Source of the DNA: Rheinheimera mangrovi
Lineage (GTDB): Bacteria; Pseudomonadota; Gammaproteobacteria; Enterobacterales; Alteromonadaceae
NCBI RefSeq assembly: GCF_003990335.1
Contig: NZ_CP034683.1
Span: 196,001-260,000 of the forward strand
DNA length: 64,000 nucleotides
Direction of reading: 5' to 3'
The translations under genes and the position numbers were made by a program. Position 1 is the stretch's first letter, and the number at the start of each line of letters is the position of its first letter. Positions 8,638-17,500 of this stretch are shown piece by piece. The notes below the pieces were generated by a model. That model did not search any database. It saw only the letters and a program-made list of their open reading frames with translations, and had not been told where the DNA came from.

Positions 8638-10012
8638 CAGCATACGCCGAATGATTTTACTCGGTGTAAACAGCGTTGTTTTACTTCTGATGGTGATTAC
8701 CGGGTTCATTACGTACTCCAGCACTCACCACGAATTGGATGAGCTTTTTGATGCCCAACTGACTCAATACGCACGTCTTTTAGACCAACTGCTGATACAA
8801 AACTCGCTCTCTCTTGACCACACAGATCCCCTGATTGTTTATGTCCCTCAGATTGCCGAAGATGGTATTGAGCGAACTTCCGCAGAGGAGCGCAGGCCAG
8901 AGGGGCACAAATACGAAAACAAAGTGGCGTTTCAGGTGTGGTCAACAGATGGGAAACTGCTGATGAAGTCAGCGAACGCCAGTGATCGGGAGCTGGCTCC
9001 CAGAACATCAGGCTATCACGAAGTGTTTCATGATAACCGGCGCTGGATTTGTTATAGCACCTACAACAGAGAGCATGGCTATTGGATATTCACAGGACAG
9101 AGAGAAGATATTCGTGGAGAACTTAGTTTTTATCTGGCGTTAGATCAGTTGATCCCGCTGAGTATCGCGCTGCTCCCTATTACCATCCTGATTTGGATAG
9201 CTGTTTACTGGGGCATTAAACCCATTCGGGATTTATCGAAGGAACTGGCCATAACTAAACCGTCTATGCTGACTCCCATAGATATAACCTTACCTGTCGA
9301 ATTAAGGCCCTTTCAAATCGCGATTAATCAGCTTTTGAAGGACTTAAAAAGCTATTTAGTCAAAGAGAAACGCTTTATAGCCGATGCCTCGCATGAACTC
9401 AGAACACCGCTCAGTATTTTGTTGGTTCATGCAGACAATATTAAAAAATCGACGTCCAAAGAAGAAACCGACGCCGCTGCTAATGCCATTCTTATCAGCA
9501 CAAAACGTCTGTCACATCTGGTCAGCCAATTGATGGAAACGGAAAAGCTGGAACACTCAGGGCAGCTGAAACTTACCAGTCTTAAACTGATTTCACTTAT
9601 TGAAGAGAGCCTTGCTCTGGTTGACGTTGGCTTATTGGACAAAGTGGAATGGGACCTTGATATAGACCCCTCACTTGAGCTTCGCGCTGAACCTGGTTTG
9701 TTGGTAGCAGCCCTTCGGAATCTGTTGGATAACGCTGCAAAGTACGCGAAAGTACAAAGTCATGTCAGGATCACTGCTCACGTAGTTGAAAACAAACTTG
9801 TATTAACGATATGCAACGAACTACCTGAAGGCATAGACGTTGATTTAGAACGAATGGGAGAACGTTTTTATCGCCATCAGAGCAATCAACACATCAGTGG
9901 CGCAGGTCTTGGTATCTCCATTACCACAAAAATACTGGAGTTGCATAACGCTGAGCTGTCTTATTCGCTTGAGTCCAGATTAGTTATCACCACTGTGATA
10001 TTTAGTGCTTAA
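8627..10012 (+). CDS. PmrB/QseC-type sensor histidine kinase
   Basis: 461 residues. Helices at about 10-32 and 172-195 flank a periplasmic sensor of about 135 residues that begins DELFDAQLTQYARLLD, a QseC/PmrB-like start. HisKA with H256 in ASHELRTPL, N box NLLDNAAKYAK and G box GAGLGISI. It would phosphorylate the upstream regulator. The sensor has an acidic patch (SAEERRPEG) but I cannot assign an iron-binding ExxE motif, so the signal (Fe3+, pH, peptide) is open. Last gene of the dgkA operon. Confidence 0.88.
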   Translation: MRINSIRRMILLGVNSVVLLLMVITGFITYSSTHHELDELFDAQLTQYARLLDQLLIQNSLSLDHTDPLIVYVPQIAEDGIERTSAEERRPEGHKYENKVAFQVWSTDGKLLMKSANASDRELAPRTSGYHEVFHDNRRWICYSTYNREHGYWIFTGQREDIRGELSFYLALDQLIPLSIALLPITILIWIAVYWGIKPIRDLSKELAITKPSMLTPIDITLPVELRPFQIAINQLLKDLKSYLVKEKRFIADASHELRTPLSILLVHADNIKKSTSKEETDAAANAILISTKRLSHLVSQLMETEKLEHSGQLKLTSLKLISLIEESLALVDVGLLDKVEWDLDIDPSLELRAEPGLLVAALRNLLDNAAKYAKVQSHVRITAHVVENKLVLTICNELPEGIDVDLERMGERFYRHQSNQHISGAGLGISITTKILELHNAELSYSLESRLVITTVIFSA

Positions 10013-10218
10013 GTTTAGATGTTTCTGAAGTCTCACAGAAGTATTGTGTTGGTTCAGATTTTGTTTGAAGTGCTTCGAAATGGACTATGAGTACGTCAAG
10101 CCGATTGTCTGCTTTCAGTGAAAAGTTGTGGTTCAACAACAGCCAGACAGCTTTCAATATCTGGCACTGAGTTACGCTCCAGCTACATAATATTTTCAGC
10201 GACGCTGGTAGTACATGT

Positions 10219-10539
10219 TTACTGATCGGTTAAATTTTTCTTCTTCAAATCGATAAGTAATTCTGCTTTTTGCAAAGACCCCATCTGGCTGAATAACTTT
10301 AATAGTTCAGCCTCATCATCACTTTCACAGAAAAAGTAAGCCAAAGGGACATTCAACTCCTTCGCCATCCGTTTCATAGTTTCCAAGTCTGGCAGGTGCC
10401 GGCCTTTCTCATAGTGATTCATGCGGCTGCTCGCTGAGCCTGCTTCAAAACCAATACGCAAGCCCAGCTCAGTCTGACTGATACCTGTAGCTTTTCTGGC
10501 TTCCTTAAGTCGGATGGTAAAAGGGATGATTTGCGACAC
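10219..10539 (-). CDS. XRE-family helix-turn-helix repressor
   Basis: 106 residues. N-terminal HTH at about 10-62 (RLKEARKATGISQTELG ... NHYEKGRHLPD) with a short C-terminal tail rich in Glu and Lys. Phage-repressor-like. It is transcribed away from the winged-helix/helicase pair, and two inverted repeats occupy the shared upstream region, so it probably represses both itself and the pair. This layout is typical of regulated mobile or defence modules. Confidence 0.85.
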   Translation of the reverse strand: MSQIIPFTIRLKEARKATGISQTELGLRIGFEAGSASSRMNHYEKGRHLPDLETMKRMAKELNVPLAYFFCESDDEAELLKLFSQMGSLQKAELLIDLKKKNLTDQ

Positions 10540-10564
10540 TGTTTCATACGGTGAGCTCTGAATA

Positions 10565-10615
10565 CTTAGATTGTCTAAGGAATGCCAAGGGGAGTATACT
10601 TAGGAATCCTCAGTA
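10565..10615. promoter_or_regulatory. Two inverted-repeat operators for the XRE repressor
   Basis: Site 1: CTTAGA-TTG-TCTAAG at 10565-10579, a perfect repeat. Site 2: TACTTAGGA-A-TCCTCAGTA at 10597-10615, eight of nine arms matched. Their centres are 34 bp apart and both contain ACTTAG. A separate perfect palindrome ACTCCC-ATA-GGGAGT lies at 10635-10649 and may be a third site or a leader hairpin. Binding by the adjacent XRE protein is inferred. Confidence 0.6.
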
Positions 10616-10672
10616 TTTCTATGTTCATCTAATTACTCCCATAGGGAGTGCGGTGTTAAGGCAGACATTCTC

Positions 10673-11188
10673 ATGCATACATTGTCGGATCAGCAGTTAT
10701 CTCCGACGCTCGTCGTTAAATCGCTGCTTGCAAATGGCTTTCCTGAATTTTCCTTTTCGGATTTACTTCAGGAATTCAAACGTCACTTTCCAACACAAAG
10801 TACAAAAACTGTCTATCAGTCGCTCTATCGAGTGGTCGACCGTTTTGTAAAAAAGGGCCATCTGGTGAGACAGAATACGTCGGATGGTAATCTTGTTTTT
10901 CAGCAAGCTAATGTATTACGTGAGTTGGATGTTGGCGTGAGCAAAGTTGTTGAGAATTCTGCGGTTTCTGCCCTGAAAGAACAGTTGCGGGACGAGCTGG
11001 TCCGAGCCGAGCGCGAACTCTGGGTCAGCAGCAGCGCTGCAGATCAGTGCCAACAAAAAATGCAGACTTACCCCCAATTGCGTCAAAAGCTCAGCAAGAT
11101 GCACATGGAGTATAAGGAAAAGTCCCTGAGTAAATTGGGTGAGGTTGAAGTGCTCAGACGCCTGCTTATTGAATGCGAACAACCATGA
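10673..11188 (+). CDS. Winged-helix plus coiled-coil protein of unknown function
   Basis: 171 residues. Residues 1-70 look like a winged-helix domain (FSFSDLLQEFKRHFP ... TVYQSLYRVVDRFVKKGHLVR). Residues about 95-165 are charged and helical, probably a coiled coil (LKEQLRDELVRAERELW ... QLRQKLSKMHMEYKEK). No family recognised. The stop overlaps the helicase ATG as ATGA at 11185-11188, so the two are translationally coupled and their products probably act together, for example with this protein recruiting the helicase to DNA. Confidence 0.7.
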   Translation: MHTLSDQQLSPTLVVKSLLANGFPEFSFSDLLQEFKRHFPTQSTKTVYQSLYRVVDRFVKKGHLVRQNTSDGNLVFQQANVLRELDVGVSKVVENSAVSALKEQLRDELVRAERELWVSSSAADQCQQKMQTYPQLRQKLSKMHMEYKEKSLSKLGEVEVLRRLLIECEQP

Positions 11189-12576
11189 AACTGCGTTCCT
11201 GGCAGCAGAAAAGTATCGAAACGGCATTGAACCACTATGCTGACGGCAACAGACATTTTCTTTGTTTGGCCACGCCTGGTGCCGGCAAGTCATTGATGGC
11301 CGCATTTTTGGCTAAACGATTGTTACAACAGAGACAAATTGATTTTATTCTTTGTTTTTCACCATCGTTAACGATTGCTCAAGGCTTGAAGGAGACCTTT
11401 GAGTCGCAATTTGCTAGTGGATTTGATGGCAAGCTAGGTGATATTGGAACATCTCTGACCTATCAAGCAATGCTGAATCTGCCGGAGAAGTTTTGGTTAT
11501 TACTGAAGCGGTTTCGGGTATTTGTGGTCTTTGACGAAATTCATCACTGTGCAGGCGATGAAACAGGTTTTAACGCCTGGGGGCAAGTTATCTTGCGCCG
11601 TATTCAGGAGCATGCACGTTTTACTTTGGCGCTGACCGGTACTCCGTGGCGCTCCGATCAATTGCGTATCGCCATGGCGAAATATTCAGATCCTGAAGGC
11701 CAGATTTTACTGGATTATCGATATGGCCTACGTCAGGCTATCGGCGATGGGGTTTGTCGAAGTCCGCATATTGTGCTGATTGATAACAATAAAATCACGG
11801 TCAAACGTGATTCTGGCTCAGAGCAATTTTCGTCATTAGCTTGTGCGCTCAATTCTGGCGAAGTTCGGTTCCAGCAAATGTTGCTGAACATAGATACACA
11901 ACGTTTTGTGCTCAAACAGGCACTGCTAAAACTGATGGAGCTTAAAAAGGAGCAGCCATCAGCTGCCGGATTAGTGGTTGCTGCAAACATTGCACACGCT
12001 CACCAGCTGACTCAGTTGCTGAACAATGAATTTCAGCAAAGCTGTGTTGTGGTCACTTACAATGATTCATCAGCACAGCAAAAAATTGAACATTTCAGAA
12101 CAAGTTCGACGAGCTGGATTATCAGTGTTGGAATGATAGCCGAGGGCACAGATATACCACGTCTGCGCGTTTGTTGTTTGTTAAGTCTGGCAAGAACCGA
12201 GCTTTTCTTCAGGCAGGTGCTTGGTCGTGTGCTTCGTCTGCAACCTGATCAATCTAACCATTCAGGCTGGCTCTATTGCCTTGCAGAGCCTGGACTCGTC
12301 AGATATGCAGAACAGCTGGGGCAAGAAATACCTGAGCAGCAAGTGACAAGCAGATTGAACATGCTCCAGGTAGTGGCGGGTGAACCATCCAACGGTTCAA
12401 ATCGCAAGGTACCGTTAGAGCTGCGCAGTGAATTTGCAAAGCAACCGGACGAGTTGTTATTTGAGGGAGAGTTTATGCCCCAGGCTGCAACTATCAAAAC
12501 GACTCACGGGGAAGAACTGCTAAGCGTCTGGATGCAAGGTAAGTTTACAGAGCGGGTACTGGCACTGATTGGTTGA
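11185..12576 (+). CDS. Superfamily 2 DEAD/DEAH-type helicase
   Basis: 463 residues from the ATG that overlaps the preceding stop; another ATG four codons upstream is possible. Walker A TPGAGKS at 30-36, Walker B FDEIHH, motif III-like TGTPWR, motif VI RQVLGRVLR. The domain order is that of Res/RAD25-type SF2 translocases but no nuclease, HNH or PLD domain is attached, and the C-terminal tail is short. Single-domain helicases of this sort occur in phage defence and mobile modules. The coupling with a winged-helix protein and control by an XRE repressor suggest a compact, inducible module; activity on viral DNA is inference. Confidence 0.85.
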   Translation: MKLRSWQQKSIETALNHYADGNRHFLCLATPGAGKSLMAAFLAKRLLQQRQIDFILCFSPSLTIAQGLKETFESQFASGFDGKLGDIGTSLTYQAMLNLPEKFWLLLKRFRVFVVFDEIHHCAGDETGFNAWGQVILRRIQEHARFTLALTGTPWRSDQLRIAMAKYSDPEGQILLDYRYGLRQAIGDGVCRSPHIVLIDNNKITVKRDSGSEQFSSLACALNSGEVRFQQMLLNIDTQRFVLKQALLKLMELKKEQPSAAGLVVAANIAHAHQLTQLLNNEFQQSCVVVTYNDSSAQQKIEHFRTSSTSWIISVGMIAEGTDIPRLRVCCLLSLARTELFFRQVLGRVLRLQPDQSNHSGWLYCLAEPGLVRYAEQLGQEIPEQQVTSRLNMLQVVAGEPSNGSNRKVPLELRSEFAKQPDELLFEGEFMPQAATIKTTHGEELLSVWMQGKFTERVLALIG

Positions 12577-12762
12577 CGGCTACTTAAAAAAGGCTTGGGG
12601 AGATGTTGAGCAACCAGTCTTGGCTGTTCTTTCTAAACACAAGAATTATGCACGGATACAAGTCAGCGCTGCTTAAGCAATTTGGGTCGGCTTCGTATGA
12701 AATCTGTGAAGTTAGGCACACCTCACGTTAAAAATTGAAGCATCCAATCAAGGGTTAGGGCG

Positions 12763-12867
12763 TTAATTACTTTTAGCTTTGTTCTTAATCTTAATGAACA
12801 GCAGTCCTCCGAAAAGAGTGATAGCGTTTAAAGACAACAAAACTATACCTATTGCTTTAATAGACAT
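12763..12867 (-). CDS. 34-residue single-pass membrane peptide
   Basis: ATG at 12865-12867, stop at 12763-12765, preceded by a strong GAGGAA ribosome binding site 7-8 bp upstream. The product is one hydrophobic helix (IGIVLLSLNAITLFGGLLFI) between short ends with a basic tail KIKNKAKSN. No family recognised. It could be a toxin-like or regulatory membrane peptide, or a remnant; the initiation signals argue for a translated gene. Confidence 0.55.
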   Translation of the reverse strand: MSIKAIGIVLLSLNAITLFGGLLFIKIKNKAKSN

Positions 12868-13295
12868 TGAGGCTTTCCTCTAAAAAAACATGAACAAAAA
12901 GCAGCCTGGCAAGACCGTAAATTTGATACAAATCAACTCCAGAAGGTACTTTTGAGTCTTCGTTATATTTCCCTCAAATCCCATCCCAATTTACCATGAT
13001 TTTGATAACAAGCACTCCAATGGTTACGGTTTGTGCGCCACAAAAATGTTCAATCGTCCAAAGACCGCGCTGACTTTAGCCGCGCAGGCAATTTTGCCAA
13101 AATGCGTTGTCCGTTTTGCTGCTGTTTCAGACACCCATGAAATCATCCTTTTGCCCTTAAAAACAATATCTATGGTCCGATGGAAGCTGCAGGGACCTCG
13201 GATTATTTCTTAATTAATAGATCAAGCAATCGTTTAAAACCCTTTACTTCTCAACCTAAACAAGAAACATTCTAATCGTTAGCTACGCCAAGGAA
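12868..13295. other. Intergenic stretch before IS3 element
   Basis: No supported gene. A 60-codon frame at 13031-13213 has a TTG/ATG start without ribosome binding site and no family likeness. The stretch ends at the IS3 target duplication GAA (13293-13295). Confidence 0.4.
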
Positions 13296-13358
13296 TGAAT
13301 CGACCAGAGTTTCCTAGACACAAAATAGCATTACAATGCAGTGTGTTAAGGGGGACAA

Positions 13359-13652
13359 ATGACGACAAAACGGTTTCCAGAAGAATTTAAGATTGAAGCA
13401 GTCAAGCAAATTACGGAGCGCGGCCATTCTGTGGCGAGCGTTGCGAAGCGTTTAGACATCTCTACAAACAGTCTTTACCTGTGGCTTAAAAAATACGGCA
13501 GCAACAGCGAACATTATCAACAGGTTTCTGAGCAGGAAGCCAAGATCCGTGAGTTAGAGAAACAACTGAAACGGGTGACGATGGAACGCGATATATTAAA
13601 GGAGGCCGCCGTGTACTTTGCCGTGGAGTCAAAGAAAAGTACACGTTCATAA
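13359..13652 (+). CDS. IS3-family transposase OrfA
   Basis: 97 residues. HTH_Tnp_1 DNA-binding domain (KRFPEEFKIEAVKQI ... SVASVAKRLDISTNSLYLWLKK) followed by a leucine-zipper-like coiled coil (EQEAKIRELEKQLKRVTMERD). It binds the IS ends. Near 13631-13639 an A-rich slip site (AAAGAAAAG) would allow -1 frameshifting into orfB to give the OrfAB transposase. Confidence 0.92.
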   Translation: MTTKRFPEEFKIEAVKQITERGHSVASVAKRLDISTNSLYLWLKKYGSNSEHYQQVSEQEAKIRELEKQLKRVTMERDILKEAAVYFAVESKKSTRS

Positions 13653-13675
13653 AATCCAGACTGGCTCACTATCCG

Positions 13676-14509
13676 GTGCAACTGATGTGTCAGGTGCTGA
13701 ATATTCAGCGCAGCGGGTTGTATGCATGGTTAAAACAGCCACATTCTGGCCGGACCTTGGAAGACAACCGCTTGTTAGGGTTAATTAAGCATTCGTGGCT
13801 GGAAAGTGGCTGTGTTTATGGCTATCGCAAAGTCACCAGCGATTTGAAAGATTTAGGCGAACGATGCAGTAAAAACCGCGTGGCCAGGCTGATGAAGCAG
13901 GAAACGCTGAGTGCGCAAGTGGGATACCGCAGACGGAAAGGCCACTACCATGGCAAGCCTGCGGTGGTGGCGCAGAATGTGTTGCAACGCGAGTTTGATG
14001 TCACAGAACCGAATCGGGTTTGGGTCACCGATATAACTTACATCAAAACCCATGAAGGCTTTCTGTATCTGGCGGTCGTACTGGACTTGTTCTCGCGTCA
14101 GGTTGTTGGTTGGTCGATGCAGCCGAGAATGGATGCGGATGTGGTGCTCAAAGCGTTACTAATGGCGATCTGGCGCAGAAAACCCAAGCAGGAAGTCCTT
14201 GTTCATTCCGACCAAGGCAGCCAGTTTACTGGCTACGAATGGCAAGGCTTTTTAAAAGAACACAACCTCAAAGCCAGTATGAGTCGTCGCGGTAATTGCC
14301 ATGACAATGCGTGTGCAGAAAGCTTTTTCCAGTTGTTAAAGCGAGAGCGGGTCAGGCGAAAAGTGTATGTAACCAGAGAAGAAGCGAAGTCGGATATCTT
14401 TAATTACATCGAAATGTTCTATAACATCAAACGCAAACATGGGTACAGTGGTGATCTGCCTCCTGCTGTATTTGAAAAGCAGTACTTTATGAGGCAACAA
14501 ACTGTCTAA
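13676..14509 (+). CDS. IS3-family transposase OrfB (DDE integrase)
   Basis: 277 residues from a GTG; the frame extends back to about 13628 and gives KYTFIKSRLAHYPVQLMC, the normal start of IS3 OrfB, when entered by -1 frameshift from orfA. rve catalytic core with D in VTDITYI, D in VHSDQGSQF and E in NACAESFF, the DDE triad. Intact and probably active. Confidence 0.92.
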   Translation: MQLMCQVLNIQRSGLYAWLKQPHSGRTLEDNRLLGLIKHSWLESGCVYGYRKVTSDLKDLGERCSKNRVARLMKQETLSAQVGYRRRKGHYHGKPAVVAQNVLQREFDVTEPNRVWVTDITYIKTHEGFLYLAVVLDLFSRQVVGWSMQPRMDADVVLKALLMAIWRRKPKQEVLVHSDQGSQFTGYEWQGFLKEHNLKASMSRRGNCHDNACAESFFQLLKRERVRRKVYVTREEAKSDIFNYIEMFYNIKRKHGYSGDLPPAVFEKQYFMRQQTV

Positions 14510-14599
14510 GAAAGTCTGGTCGATTCAGAAAGCCTGATATGTTGTTATCAATTATTTTTCCGTTCCATAAATAATGACAAAGAATCAATTGAGGGCTCA

Positions 14600-17500
14600 A
14601 TGATACTTTTTGAACTCACGCCGGCAGATATTTCGAATTTAAACGATAGCGATTTAAGAGAGTTAGTCGCTCGCCTTTGTGAAGCTGAATTAAGCCGACA
14701 AGGAATATCACCAGTCCATATAAAATGGGGCGGAGCGCAAGAAGCGCCTGACGGTGGTCTTGATGTTTACGTGCAAGAAATCGGCTCATTGGCGGCCCCA
14801 GGCTTTGTACCCCGCATAAACACTGGTATTCAAGTCAAGAAAAATAGTATGAGTAAAGCCGCCTGCGCTAAAGAGATGCAGGAGCGCGGCAATGTTAAAA
14901 AAATCATCTCCCATCTTGCAGACAATCACGGCGCTTACATTATTGTCAGCGGGAAGGATCGTTGCTCAGATAAAATGCTTGCTGATCGTATTTCAGGTAT
15001 GGCATCAGTGATTAGAGGTTTGCCAAATGAGGAAAACCTTAAACTTGATTTTTATTGCAGTGATAGGCTTTCTAATTGGTTGAGGCAGCATCCGGGTGTT
15101 GCGCTTTGGACAAGAATAAAACTTGGCAAACCGCTCGCTGGTTGGAAACCATTTGGACGCTGGACGTCTGTACCGACTAACAAAGAAGATGAATTACTCC
15201 TCGACGATCATCCCTGCGTAAGAGATCTAAATTCCCCAGATAAAAGCGCAGTTGCACTTCTCGACGGAATAAAATTGGCCAGAGATAAATTCCGTAATCC
15301 CCGCAGCGCAGTAAGAATTACCGGATTGTCAGGTGTTGGAAAAACAAGGTTTGCCCAAGCATTATTTGAAGCCGGAACTGGTGAGAATGCTTTGCCATCA
15401 ACCGACGTAATTTATGCTGATTTAGGCGAAGACTTAAAACCCTCTGCTGCGGAATTGCTGACCTATTTAATCGCCAACGATTATCCAGCCTTTGTAGTAC
15501 TGGATAACTGTAACCCGGAAGTGCATAGGCAGTTGCAGAAACAGCTATCAGAGAGCAAAGCAAGATTAAGCCTGTTGACGATTGAGTATGATATTTCAGA
15601 CGATAAGCCTGAGGAAACAGGTGTCATCCATCTTGAACCATCCAGCGAGAAAACCGTCTCTGCGCTTATTCAAAGACTCTTTCCGGAGCTGGGGCAGCTC
15701 AATGCTGATAGGATCGCTGAGTTTGCTGGTGGTAACGCTCGCGTGGCAATAGCTTTGGCTAATCGGGTAAACGCCGATGAAACACTGACTAAGTTTTCTG
15801 ATGATGCACTTTTCAAACGACTGTTCAGTCAGAGGAAAGAGCACTCTGACAGCTTATTGATCAACGCTGAGATTTTGTCTCTGGTTTATTCATTTAATGT
15901 GTCATCTAAAGAGTTTAACGACGAACTTAGCGTGTTAGCAAAGATCGGGGATGTTAAACGGACCTCGCTGCACAAAGATCAAGCCGAATTGCTCCGCCGT
16001 CAGCTTATTCAACAACGGGGTAACTGGCGGGCAGTTTTACCACATGCACTTGCTAACCGGTTGGCAAGTAGAGCATTGGAAAATATCGCACCAGATGAAA
16101 TCAATTCAGAGCTGTTTAAACCAGAGAATAACCGCTTACTTAAGTCGTGTGCGCACAGGCTGGGCTATTTGCATGACTGCCAAGCGGCACATGAACTAGC
16201 AAGTAGCTGGCTAAAGCTCGGATCACCGCTAAACAACATCGCAGCCGGTGACCCGGAACATTTAACCATACTGAGTTATATTGCACCTGTCTTACCCGCA
16301 GCAGCTCTTTCAGCTATAGAAAAAGCATGTGAAGATGAAAACTTTGCTTCTAGAAAAAAAAATGATGATTTTTCCAGCATTGTAAGCCTACTCGTTAAGT
16401 TGGCGTATGAAGATGAAATGTTTGATAGAGCTGCGGCGATGTTGCTGAAATTCGCTGAAACAGAAGATAAAGATGAAAAAAACGACAGTATAGTAGACAA
16501 GCTAGACCAGCTATTCTCACTATATCTCTCAGGTACTCAGGCAACTCCAGAGCGCAGACAGAAGTTTCTGCGGCGTTTACACTATAGCGATAACAAAAAG
16601 CATCAAGAAATCGCAGAAAAACTATTCAGTTCCGCTTTTGAAGCATACAACTGGTCTTCCTTTGGCGGTTTTAGCTTTGGTGCCCGTAAACGAGATTGGG
16701 GCTGGCAACCCAAGACGAACGCGGAAGTAAAAGTATGGTATGAGGGATTTATTGATATCTTAAAATCCGGTCTTGAGTCTACTGAGGAGAAGATCAGGAA
16801 TCGCAACCGGAGTATTTTATCAGCTTACTTCCGCGGTCTTTGGTCAAAAGCACATTGCTTCGAAACTCTAGTTAAATTAATAAGACAGCAGAGTGCTATA
16901 GAATACTGGCCTGAGATTTGGCGGTCGGTAAAACAGACTCTGCATTATGACGGGAAAACTCATACACCAGAACTACTCACCTTATTGGAAAGCTTAGAAA
17001 AAGAACTAGCTCCTTCGAATTTTACTCAAGACTTAGAAAACCATATTTTCTCTAATATTCATGCTCTTACTGAATACTGTGACGAAAGTTACTCAGAAAG
17101 TTATGAGGTTATCAGCGAAAAAATCACTAAGTTCGGTGAGATTGTTGCAAAACAACCAGATACTTTGGAATATCTGGCTCCGAAGCTTTGGTGCGTAAAT
17201 ACTGATTCAATGTGGATGTTTGGCAAAGGACTTGCGCAAGGAAGCTGGGACAAGCTCAAGGCATTTTATTCACTAGTCTCGTTGATGCAGAAACAAAAGT
17301 TAACGGTAGTTTATCCAGACTTATTTGCTGGCTTTATCAAAGCTGTTTATTTAGAAAATCGTGAACTGGCAAAACAACTACAAGAACAAACACTATTGAT
17401 CCCAGAATTACGGCTGCACTTTGTCTATTTACTTAGCACAACACCATTAGACCGATGGGGAGCCAATAAACTGCGTGAGGTGGCAAATGCTGGATTTCTG

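Larger units (their letters stand above)
13296..14527 (+). mobile_element. IS3-family insertion sequence, copy A (1232 bp)
   Basis: Terminal inverted repeats at 13296-13320 and 14503-14527 match at 23 of 25 positions and begin TG / end CA (TGAATCGACCAGA...). The flanks carry a 3-bp duplication GAA (13293-13295 and 14528-14530). It encodes orfA and orfB and looks intact. It lies 72 bp before the STAND nuclease gene and could influence its transcription. Confidence 0.93.

Noticed and set aside
13031..13213. 60-codon frame before IS3 copy A
   Set aside because: No ribosome binding site and no family resemblance on either strand.
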